Below are positions 56,147-64,000 of a stretch of 64,000 nucleotides of DNA, piece by piece. Numbering within the stretch: the first letter of the stretch is position 1; each line of letters opens with the position of its first letter. A program made the position numbers and the translations under genes. Source of the DNA: Leptomonas pyrrhocoris (taxonomy: Eukaryota; Euglenozoa; Kinetoplastea; Trypanosomatida; Trypanosomatidae); NCBI RefSeq assembly GCF_001293395.1, contig NW_015438361.1, forward strand, positions 1,421,950 through 1,485,949, read 5' to 3'. The notes below the pieces were generated by a model that worked only from the letters and a program-made list of their open reading frames with translations, searched no databases and was not told the DNA's origin.

Positions 56147-57523
56147 GAGCTGCCAGCGGTGAAAGATGCGTAGGCACGGCCTTTGCGTGGCGTTCTTTGT
56201 GTGGTGTTTTTGGTTCTGAAATGGTGGGAGCGTGTGTTGTGGCCAGCCTTATCGCAACGTAGCGTACGATTGCGCATGTGTATGCTGGTGTGTGTTGTTA
56301 CTATTCTTTTTCCTATTCTGTTGAGTGTGTGTGCCTGGTGGGGAGCGTGGGCTGGTGCGTGTGCGTATCGGTGCCTGTCAAGACTCGTGTCTTTCTGTGG
56401 CGGCGTGCGAAGGGGTAGAGAATTGTGTTCCAACCGTGTCGGGTGCAATCCGCTGAGAGAAGGAGCAGGAGAAAGGCAGGCAAAGCGTTTATCTCGGTTT
56501 TATTTACTTTTCTTTTCAACCTTCTTTTTTGCCGAAGATTTCTGGACTAAGATATAAGACCTTTTTTTTTTTAAAGTGCGGCAAAGGAGTAAGATCATCA
56601 GAAGAACTGCTGCAGCGGGTAACATCGACGTTGCACTTTGCTACGATCAGACGCGTACTGTGCTTGGGACCGAGGTGCGCATTTGCGCTTGTCGTTGTGG
56701 CCGTTGTTGCTTTCCAACTTCACTCTTCTGGCGGCTCCATCGCCGTCTGACGTTTTATTCAACTTTTTCCTTTCGTTTTCTTCTTCCCCTTTGGTATTGT
56801 CGTTGACGGTGTTTTCGTTCCGTCTTTTCTTTTCCTGGTCTTCTTGATGGAGTTGAGTGCAAGGCAGCGGTGAGCCGTTGTGCGCCTCCCACTACGCTGA
56901 CGCCGCCGGCGTTGTCGGTGTTGTCGGTGCTGATTAGCTGAATGAGACAACGGGGTCAAGCGTCGTTCCTCTTTTCCCCGCAAGACGGTAGTTTTGTTGT
57001 TATAGTGGGAGATTTGGGTAACTCTAAAAACTATTTCAGGTTTTTTGCTTTGAAACATGCGACAAGTGCTATAAAAAAAGATCAAAATGAAGCGGGGCTC
57101 CGCGGCATCCGCCTCACGATGCACTCTTGTCTGTCCATCATTGCTGGCGCGTGTCACACGACTAGCACTTTTGCCGGTCAACGCTCGTGTCTTCTGTCGT
57201 GCTTTGGTGTAAAGGTCCCTGCACGCTGTGCGGATTGAGCAAGAGCGCGTCCTTTTTTTTTCTCTGCGTGCCGCAAATCTGGATAAACGGCTGGGTCCTC
57301 CTTCATTGTGCCCCAGACAATTGACTGAGAGAACAGCCTCCATCGCCCACAGCGTTCCATACGAGATGACTCAGAATTGCTTGCGTGTACATGCTCCCAT
57401 GAAGGGAGGAAGAGAAACGCACGCCTGTCCACCTTTCTCTTTTTCTCTCCCTATTATTAATTCTCTGTGGGGGGCACTCATCACACATTAAATGCATCTT
57501 TGCTTCATGTATGCACGTCCTCT
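56147..57523. other. Longest gene-free stretch (1,377 bp)
   Basis: It contains T runs (56564-56573, 57251-57260), a TMEM-like but unsupported frame at 56183, and a C/T tract (57433-57450) shortly before the next gene. Frames on the minus strand (for example 56759-57343) have no recognisable content. Nothing else could be identified. Confidence 0.4.
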
Positions 57524-57904
57524 ATGCAAAGTGGGTCGCTGCTCATGGCCAAAAGCGTGCTGAGTTACTCCGAGGACGAGGCCGGCCTGGGGCCTATCTG
57601 GGGCCGGCTCATTTTTCTCAGCTGCATGACGACTGGCGCCTTCTACGTCATGTTTGGTCTCTTCGCGTGTCGCCGCCTCATCGCAAAGGATACGCGGTGG
57701 GTGTTTATTGCGTTTCTCTACTTCGCCATGGGTGTTTTTCACGCCTTCTTCACCCTCGCACTTCTCTGCTTTGCTATTGCCTGTGTCTTCAAGACGTTTG
57801 GTAAGCCCATGCTCAACGGTGAGATGATTCTCTACAGCGGCATTATGACAGTCATCACGTTGTATTTCGCATGTGGCCGGAAAGCCATCTTGTACTCTCT
57901 CTAA
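57524..57904 (+). CDS. Small multi-pass membrane protein, unidentified
   Basis: This 126-residue protein has hydrophobic segments at about 28-48, 58-88 and 100-117 separated by short basic loops (CRRLIAKDTR). A short N-terminus is acidic (SYSEDEAG). The GAF-x-x-x-FGL and MGVFHAF pattern is faintly like TMEM230-type vesicle proteins, but length and a third hydrophobic segment differ, so I do not assign it. The frame opens upstream without ATG; a second ATG at 57545 is possible. Coding status is supported by the high density of membrane-compatible residues and GC-biased third positions compared with the flanks. Confidence 0.6.
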   Translation: MQSGSLLMAKSVLSYSEDEAGLGPIWGRLIFLSCMTTGAFYVMFGLFACRRLIAKDTRWVFIAFLYFAMGVFHAFFTLALLCFAIACVFKTFGKPMLNGEMILYSGIMTVITLYFACGRKAILYSL

Positions 57905-58400
57905 TGCTGTACTCCGCTTCGACCTCGAATCAGCAAATGTACCACTGGGAAAAATGCAGATTTTTGTAGCGCACTCTTTCGTTAGTTTCGTTGGGGCAAC
58001 GGAAGATGCGCAGCTGCCCGTCAAACACGAAATCATCACCGGCGTCGCTATCTACCAAAAGGAACGGAAAGCGGGAACGCAATGGAGCTTTCTTCTCTTG
58101 CGGTGCTTTTGTCGCAGGTGCGGTGATAGCACAGCCTGCTCGGCGTTCATCCCTCCTTTCTTTTTCTTTCTTCTCTGGCCACCCCTTTCTCTCTCTAAAA
58201 ATCAGTCCCATAAAAAACAGCGCGCGGATGATTGACACTTGCACACATTTCCTTTTCCTTATTCTTCCCTTTACGGCTCCAGCTTGTCAGCCATCTAAGC
58301 AACATTATATTTTTAGCATCGCTAAACCCCAAAAAGGGCAGTATATATATATCCTGCAAATATCACTCTTTAGCACTTTTCTCCTTTGTAAGTATTCGCA
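57905..58400. other. Intergenic spacer
   Basis: A long C/T tract (58151-58195) leads to AG at 58204-58205, the likely acceptor for the WD40 gene. A short TA repeat lies at about 58341-58351. Confidence 0.4.
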
Positions 58401-59378
58401 ATGTCTTTTAATATCACCGCGCATCAACTTGTGGAGACGGAAAATAGCATTCACTTCTGCGCGTGTTCACCGGATGCCAAGCAGGTCGCCTGCGCTCTCG
58501 ACAACGGCTCCATTTGCATCTTAAACACCATTACTTTCGATATTTTAGCACGTGGGGCGCCGGGCAAAGACTTCGCTGGCCTACCGGCGACCTGTGTTCG
58601 TTGGGCACCAGATCCGAGCCTTGTGGAGTATCAGCTTGTGAGCAGCAGCTGTACCGGCGGGGTCATGCTGTGGAACCTTGACCCCGCCGACGAGTCTCTG
58701 ACGCGTGGTACCAGTGCGAACGAAGAGGGGAATGAAGTGATGACGGTCGACGTCTCACCGAGTGGCAAATTCGTTATTTCGGCCGGCAGCGACCGCGTGG
58801 TGCGGCTGTACGACGCAGCGCTACAGCTTCTGTCAAAGTTGGTCGACGGTGTCAACGCGGACGGCACGCGGAGACCGACGCACGTCAACCGCGTCTTCTC
58901 TGTGCGTTTTCTTACGGATGCCGTCGCCGTCAGCGCGGGTTGGGAGAGTCCGTTGCAGGTGTGGGACTTACGCAGCGGCTTCTCCAACAGACAAATTGTC
59001 GGCGTGCAGGGCAGCTCCGACTGTTTGGAGCCTGTCACCGGCACGCAACTCGTCATCGTGGCGTCGCCCAAGATGGCAAGCACACTGCAGCTGATCGACA
59101 GTGTCACAGGACGGGTGCTGAAAGACGGTTCCACGAAGGCGTGTGCCCAGCTGCAAGCCGAGGAGCGCGTTGTAGTGTGCCGCTATTGCGAAGAGAAAGG
59201 TATCCTATGGTGTCTCACTGTCTCACCACCTTCCCTGATCGTGTTGACGCTGGCATCCGGTCACGTATTCGCGCGAGCCCCTTTGCCAGCGCAGCCGCTG
59301 AATATGAGTCAGCACGGCAATGACGTCCTTGTAGCATGTAAGGACGGTCTTCTACTACAGGTGTCACTTTCGATGTAA
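58401..59378 (+). CDS. WD40-repeat protein
   Basis: This 325-residue protein forms a single predicted propeller. Blade signatures include FCACSPDAKQVACALDNGSI, YQLVSSSCTGGVMLWNLD, VDVSPSGKFVISAGSDRVVRLYD and AGWESPLQVWDLRSG. The last two or three blades are diverged. No extra domain is present, so it is a scaffold of unknown complex; I cannot name the orthologue. Codon use is moderately GC-rich, typical of its neighbours. Confidence 0.8.
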   Translation: MSFNITAHQLVETENSIHFCACSPDAKQVACALDNGSICILNTITFDILARGAPGKDFAGLPATCVRWAPDPSLVEYQLVSSSCTGGVMLWNLDPADESLTRGTSANEEGNEVMTVDVSPSGKFVISAGSDRVVRLYDAALQLLSKLVDGVNADGTRRPTHVNRVFSVRFLTDAVAVSAGWESPLQVWDLRSGFSNRQIVGVQGSSDCLEPVTGTQLVIVASPKMASTLQLIDSVTGRVLKDGSTKACAQLQAEERVVVCRYCEEKGILWCLTVSPPSLIVLTLASGHVFARAPLPAQPLNMSQHGNDVLVACKDGLLLQVSLSM

Positions 59379-59774
59379 AGCGTGCCAAGTGGCACGATGA
59401 TTCGTTATAGCCGTTTACCTCCGAAGGTTTTTTCGTTTTCTAAATTCTTCTTTTCTGCCGATGTGCAACGACGTTCAATGTACTTTCTCTTCACCAGCGT
59501 GCATTCGCACCCCTCAATGAGCAAACGAATATGTACTAATTCCTACTACGCTGCTTAGCAGCGCGCATTTGATGCCACCGGTTTTCGATTGTTATTTTTT
59601 CTTGGGGAGGGTGGAGTCATCGATGCAGGTACCTTGCTGCCTTCTGCCGTCGGATAGATAAGGCGACCATTCGATGCATTCAAGTCCTTTTCTTATGTAT
59701 GCCTCTTCTCTTCGTTTTTCTTGGTGAACAGCAACTCAGTGCTCCTCATTGCTCTCCATGCCTTTTGGCACGAA
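59379..59774. other. Intergenic spacer
   Basis: A T/C tract (59685-59722) precedes AG at 59730-59731, the likely acceptor for the Myb-repeat gene. Nothing else is seen. Confidence 0.4.
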
Positions 59775-60842
59775 ATGAGCACTGCGTACCTCGACGAGCT
59801 GCTGCGCAAAAATGCGCGACTCATCCGCAAAGTATACACTCGTGCGTCCTTCGTCGAATACGAGCTGGATCGTCTGCGCGGGCTACGTGTAGGGCTCGCG
59901 CTGGCCGATGCACCGAGTCGAAAGAGGAGAAGAAGTTCGGAGCAGGTTCTCCATTCAACCTCGCCTTGCGAGCCGCAGAATCAAACGGCAGAGCTCAGCC
60001 CCGCATTCGTCGTGGCACTGAAGGCGGAAGTGCAGAAGCACAGGGGTAGAGGAGCTTCCTTTCGTCTCCACAACAAAGCCGATTGGGAAGATGTTGCTGC
60101 GGCTCTCCACGACGCAGGCCACCACTCCTGGACGCCCTACGAACTTCTGACTGCTTTTAAAAAACTAGGGTCCGCGAGTCGCGTTCTTACGACTGCAGAA
60201 ATTCAAACACTGTGCCAGCTGGTCCGAGAAAAAGGCTATGACTGGCCTGCCATATGCAACGGACTTTGGCAACGCTTCGGCCACGAGCTTCAGCCTTTTG
60301 ATGTGGCCCAACAGTACCGCTCGTGTATGCGATGCGCCTTCGTTCAAGCCCGTCTTACCTCCTCGCAACTGGCGGCGCTACTCGACGGTGACTCGGTAAG
60401 TGCGCAACACCGCGATTACGACCAACTGTCGGTGGAAGCGAATCGTTTTGTCGCCAACAAATCGCTGCAGGTGGACCCACGATGTGTTCAGAAAGAGATG
60501 GATGCCCTCGCCTTTGCGCGCTACGTTCCTGATCGCTATCGTCTCTTTTGGAAAGTGGCGAACCTGCTCTATCGCCTGCCGCTGCCGTATCCGTGCCGGC
60601 TCGACACCTTCCACCACAAAATGCCGTTGTGCTATCAGCAGCTCTCTGTGGAAGACCTGTCGCGGTGCCTCGAATGCACCGTTGAGGAATTGAGAAAGAA
60701 AGTGGTCGATCACTTACTGAGCTTGAGTCGCTCACCCGACACCCTCAATTTTGAGGAGTGCTCCAAGAGGCTCTTTGGCAACTCGACCGCCGCCAGGGTC
60801 ATCTATCAAATAGCGGAAGAGCTTCATGAGCGGGGGTCATGA
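59775..60842 (+). CDS. Protein with two Myb/SANT-like repeats
   Basis: This 355-residue protein has a helical N-terminus with a basic RKRRR (49-53) that could act as nuclear signal. Two Myb-like repeats follow: about 100-130 (DWEDVAAALHDAGHHSWTPYE) and about 137-187 (LTTAEIQTLCQLVREKGYDWPAI, then a Gln-x-Tyr end). The spaced Trp and Leu residues and the W-x-x-I/V-A-x-x-L core fit Myb repeats, though the third Trp is often replaced. The C-terminal half is all-helical and unrecognised. Kinetoplastids use a Myb-containing SNAP complex subunit for spliced-leader RNA transcription; whether this is such a protein cannot be told. Third positions are less GC-biased than in most neighbours. Confidence 0.6.
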   Translation: MSTAYLDELLRKNARLIRKVYTRASFVEYELDRLRGLRVGLALADAPSRKRRRSSEQVLHSTSPCEPQNQTAELSPAFVVALKAEVQKHRGRGASFRLHNKADWEDVAAALHDAGHHSWTPYELLTAFKKLGSASRVLTTAEIQTLCQLVREKGYDWPAICNGLWQRFGHELQPFDVAQQYRSCMRCAFVQARLTSSQLAALLDGDSVSAQHRDYDQLSVEANRFVANKSLQVDPRCVQKEMDALAFARYVPDRYRLFWKVANLLYRLPLPYPCRLDTFHHKMPLCYQQLSVEDLSRCLECTVEELRKKVVDHLLSLSRSPDTLNFEECSKRLFGNSTAARVIYQIAEELHERGS

Positions 60843-61477
60843 CGGCCTTGCTGCGGTTGTTGCTATCTCTCTACACAGTGTATTCGAGCTGTGCCCCTTC
60901 GGTGGTGAAACGGACGTTACACAGTGATCGGCGAAGCCGATGTGGATCTGCTCGGGTGTTGTACGTGCCCAACAATCAAGCAAATAGAACCTAGTCAAAA
61001 GGGAAAAATAGCGTTCATGCATTCCTGTCGAATCTCTTTTGTTTTTTGGAGTAGCTGATGAAGTGCAGCTTACCATTCCTTCTGTGATGAACCCATCGTT
61101 GCATTGGTATGTGTTCGTTGAGCTGCGCCTCTAATGTCGCATATTCGGATCTATTTCTTTTCAGGAAAGATTATCCATCTCTGATCTATTCATGTACCTT
61201 CTTTTTGGCTTCTCCTGGTAGATATATATCTGAGCTTCTTGTAATTATCCTTTGCCATCTTGTAGGTGCTCACTACACACGAACTTCTCAAACCCTCTGC
61301 TGTTGTTGTTGTTTTTCTTTGCGGTGGTGGTGTTTGTTCTTGCTCGTTGACGGCATTCCCAAAGCTCTTCTACACGCACGTCACCGATACGCCCACACGG
61401 TCACCCGCAACTGCAGTGAGACAAACCGGTTCTCTTTCTTTCTTCGTGACTGCTGCACCGAATATCACTCGACAAAA
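60843..61477. other. Intergenic spacer
   Basis: T-rich stretches lie at about 61296-61320, with a following AG at 61361-61362. An open frame continues upstream of the next gene through part of this region but is read as 5' UTR. Confidence 0.4.
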
Positions 61478-62320
61478 ATGCTGGAGGAAGTCTCTGATGA
61501 GCAACGGCGGCGCGAGGAGGCCGAAATTCTCGCCCGCGATCGCAAGCGCCAGCAGGAAAAAGAGGAACACGAGCGCCGTCTCGCGGAGGAGAAGGCGGAG
61601 GAGGACCGCAAGCAGCAGGAGGCAGCGGCGGCGCGCCTCGAGGAGGAACGGCGGCGCAAGAGGCAGGAGGAAGAGTGGAAGCGACTCGGGTCCGATGCAA
61701 TTCAGGACCTGCCGCCGGTGCCACCGCCGGTTAAGGAGGAGGGGACCCTGGACATGTGGTACCTCGACGATGAGACCTCGAAGCCAACGCTCACGATGGC
61801 GAGCCTTAAGCCCGGCAAAAAGGTAGGGGCGCCAGTGCCGACCATGAAGATGTTGCGGGAGCTGGGTGTTGTGCTGTTTCGCGTGAGCATGAACGACTTT
61901 TCAATTGTGAAGCAGATCCTCAAGGAGCGCGACTACAAACACACCGACGAAATCAAAGTCTCGCAAACCGCAAAAGACGACAGCTATCTCGAACGCTGGT
62001 TTCAGGAGCACTACATGGAGGATGAGCACATTCGTGTGGTGATGGACGGGTCGTACTTCGTGGACGTGCGCTCGAAGCAGGATCAGTGGATTCGCCTGCA
62101 CCCGAAAGCTGGGGACCTGATAGTCCTGCCGGCGGGTATGTACCACCGCGCTACCTTGGACGAGGACGACTACGTGGCGCTGTTCCGCTGCTTTCAAGAT
62201 GCGCCGCGCTTTGTTCCGATTAATCGCTCTGACAGTCGTGCGGACTCGAACCGCGTACGGCTGACGTACCTGATGAACTTGAAGAAGGGCGACGTGGCAA
62301 CTCAGAATGGTTTCCTGTAA
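61478..62320 (+). CDS. Acireductone-dioxygenase-like cupin with coiled-coil N-terminus and altered metal ligands
   Basis: In this 280-residue protein, residues 1-75 are a long charged helix (Glu/Arg/Lys repeats) absent from ordinary acireductone dioxygenase (ARD, ~180 residues). Residues about 90-270 follow ARD closely: MWYLDDE, LRELGVVLFRV, VDVRSKQDQWIRL and LPAGMYHRATLDE. ARD catalyses a dioxygenase step of methionine salvage and binds iron or nickel through His-x-His-x3-Glu and a later His. Here the aligned ligands are H178, M180, H184 and H223: the second His is Met and the Glu is His. Catalysis may therefore be changed or lost. The frame is open further upstream, but ARD plus the helix begins well at 61478. 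Confidence 0.8.
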   Translation: MLEEVSDEQRRREEAEILARDRKRQQEKEEHERRLAEEKAEEDRKQQEAAAARLEEERRRKRQEEEWKRLGSDAIQDLPPVPPPVKEEGTLDMWYLDDETSKPTLTMASLKPGKKVGAPVPTMKMLRELGVVLFRVSMNDFSIVKQILKERDYKHTDEIKVSQTAKDDSYLERWFQEHYMEDEHIRVVMDGSYFVDVRSKQDQWIRLHPKAGDLIVLPAGMYHRATLDEDDYVALFRCFQDAPRFVPINRSDSRADSNRVRLTYLMNLKKGDVATQNGFL

Positions 62321-63133
62321 AATAAAACTGCGACTGTCGAGCCTCTCTTTGTCGGTTGACGTCCCCCTCTCCCCTCCCCCTTCGGCGTGCCTGCGTGTGT
62401 CTCTGCAATACTTCGGATCGCACGAAAGCCCTTGCGTCGCAGCGATCGAAAAGGTAAACCTATCACTTCTGTCACGACTGCTCAACAGCACCGCGTCGTA
62501 ACCGTTATGCAATCCCTCTCTCTGTGCAGGTAGGGATCTTGTTTCTTTCCTTTTTTCCCAAGTAGTTTTCAGCTGCCATCGAACACCTACGATGTATAGA
62601 ACTGCGTGAAGACGTGTTTCGTCGCAGTGCTGTGTTTGTTGAGATATACATGTTTTATAAAATGAGAGCGCTTGAATGAAAATTTGTTTAGCGTCGTCAA
62701 GATCTCAAAAAAAGAAGGAAACATACTCCGAAGGAATAACGATGGGTAAACCTTAAAGTGTGACAGTTGACTCTTTCTTTTCAACTGAGCCTTATCGGCA
62801 GGCATCAATACGATGTGCTCTCGAACGCGCAGACACACACTCTCTCTCTCTTTGGGATGTTTCCAAGCAGAAGTGTATGCTCCGTATCACGACGAGCATC
62901 CTATTCGTGCTGTTGTTACTATTGTTTGTTTGTGTTCGGTATCAGCGGCTCTTGGCTGCCGAAACGCTCTGCAGCGGCGCGTCGTTATGTTTTCTACCTT
63001 ATCGCGAACATGTGTCTCTCAACCCGCTTCCATCTTCTGTTTCTTTCCCAAACAGCTTTTGTGATGTTGAGTCGATTCTCGCCTCTCTCTCTCTCCCTCC
63101 CTCTCATGGTGAAGGTCACCCTTCTTTATTGGA
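62321..63133. other. Intergenic spacer
   Basis: An AT-rich middle section is followed by a CT-repeat-rich tract (about 63080-63104) with AG at 63113-63114, predicting a 19-nt 5' UTR for the last gene. Overlapping frames here lack recognisable content. Confidence 0.4.
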
Positions 63134-64000
63134 ATGTTTACGCATGCTGACTGTGACGATGTAAGCAGCATTTCTGCTGCTGACCTCGCACAACGCCTTG
63201 TTGAGCATTCTTCGCGGCGAAGGTCAGCGCACCCGAGCGCCACGCACGGTGCGGTGGTACGTGAAGCACTGCCAGGGCGTGTGAAGGCGCTTATTTGGGA
63301 CACGAAGACATCCGGTGGTGCTGCCCCTCGCAGCGCCCTGTTGCGCGGCGACGTTGTGAGGGTAGACGCGGAGGACACCGGTGCCGTCTTGTTGTCCTTG
63401 TCGCTCTCCACGGACGTCAAGTTTCGCTTTGCGCAAGCGCGGCAGAGACGGCTGCTGGCTGTCCTCTCCGCGAGGTCTGCCTCCTCGTCGCTTCACCTGA
63501 GTGCCGTGGACGCGGCACACTTTTACTGGATGGACGAGTGCGCGCCAAGCGTCTTTCACAGCGGATACGAAGGCGCCTTTGTTTTACAGAAACGCCTTCT
63601 GCGCTGGGCACTACGCGCGTTCGCACAAAATCCATTGCTAAAGAACATTCCCATGCAGAGCATTGAGATGGCGTTTCCCGCCCTGCTTGCCTACGCGCCG
63701 CGTGAACGCGAGGAAGTGGTCAAGCAAGCCGCTGAGATGCTTGGTCGGGGCACCATGATTTGGTACGGGGGAACCCTAATTAAACAATTCCACGACAGTT
63801 CCTCTCTCCTCCTTTTTCCGCTGCTGTCACCGCGGGAGGAGCGCTGCGCAGCTGCCTTGCTGTTTGCGCTCGCAAACACACACCAGATAATGCCAAATCA
63901 ACTCGTTGAGGCTTCTCATGCCGCCCGATATCTGGTGGAGACGTACGGGACTGGACACGTTGCACTGTCATCCGGACTCACGCAATCACTCCTAACGGTG
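63134..64000 (+). CDS. Unidentified protein, N-terminal 289 codons (runs off the window)
   Basis: An ATG at 63134 opens a frame that stays open to the last base. I do not recognise the product. It starts with an acidic, Ser-rich stretch (MFTHADCDDVSSISAADL), then Arg-rich and mixed alpha/beta sequence with RGDVVRVDAEDTGAVLLSLS and a Leu/Ala-rich helical part (LLAYAPREREEVVKQAAEML). No signal peptide or membrane segment is seen. A splice acceptor 19 nt before the ATG and uniform coding composition support it as a real gene. Confidence 0.65.
   Translation, partial: MFTHADCDDVSSISAADLAQRLVEHSSRRRSAHPSATHGAVVREALPGRVKALIWDTKTSGGAAPRSALLRGDVVRVDAEDTGAVLLSLSLSTDVKFRFAQARQRRLLAVLSARSASSSLHLSAVDAAHFYWMDECAPSVFHSGYEGAFVLQKRLLRWALRAFAQNPLLKNIPMQSIEMAFPALLAYAPREREEVVKQAAEMLGRGTMIWYGGTLIKQFHDSSSLLLFPLLSPREERCAAALLFALANTHQIMPNQLVEASHAARYLVETYGTGHVALSSGLTQSLLTV

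Noticed and set aside
61109-61477. Hydrophobic 123-codon extension of the ARD-like protein
   Set aside because: Lies in T-rich 5' sequence with splice-like signals; the extension has UTR-like composition.

Overview
The window looks like nuclear DNA of a trypanosomatid protist (Kinetoplastea), most likely of the Leishmania/Leptomonas/Crithidia type. About 35 intronless genes all lie on the + strand, as in one long polycistronic transcription unit. They are separated by 0.3-1.4 kb pyrimidine-rich spacers, most with a polypyrimidine tract followed by an AG, the usual layout of a spliced-leader trans-splice acceptor. Many genes use G or C at nearly every third codon position. No rRNA, tRNA, mobile element, viral fossil or minus-strand gene is supported.

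Layout. 1-25908: end of a dynein-2 (IFT) heavy chain; ZCCHC10-like zinc-knuckle protein; Fam20-like secretory-pathway kinase; PP6-type phosphatase; PCNA-binding, POLD3-like protein; LYR-like small protein; LAMTOR4-like Ragulator subunit; FHA-tandem BRCT (MDC1-like) protein; WAPL-like protein; a giant kinesin whose tail carries PH-like, degenerate inositol 5-phosphatase, C2-like and dysferlin-like regions; DCN1-like protein; tail-anchored ankyrin protein; GAR1; DHHC palmitoyltransferase. 26463-42466: a 7,614-bp four-gene block (alpha-COP, a small one-TM protein, quinonoid dihydropteridine reductase, proteasome beta7) present twice in direct orientation, identical in everything compared, separated by a unique 776-bp spacer. 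43581-64000: a TOR kinase; SSNA1/DIP13; CNOT9/CAF40; a multi-RRM protein; a small membrane protein; a WD40 protein; a Myb-repeat protein; an acireductone-dioxygenase-like protein with changed metal ligands; and an unidentified ORF running off the right end.

Functional threads. As is normal in these organisms, neighbours are mostly unrelated housekeeping genes. Themes that recur are flagella and microtubules (dynein-2, kinesin, SSNA1), chromosome maintenance (POLD3-like, MDC1-like, WAPL-like), TOR signalling (LAMTOR4-like, TOR), and RNA metabolism (GAR1, CNOT9, RRM protein). The duplicated block begins 3 nt before the alpha-COP start codon and ends 5 nt after the beta7 stop codon. The two copies therefore encode the same proteins, but the alpha-COP copies have different upstream DNA and the beta7 copies different downstream DNA.

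From memory, Leishmania major carries a tandem array of QDPR genes on chromosome 34, the chromosome that also carries TOR2. The block next to a TOR gene here fits that arrangement, so the real copy number may exceed the two seen. All calls come from reading sequence and recalled family motifs; no database search was run.
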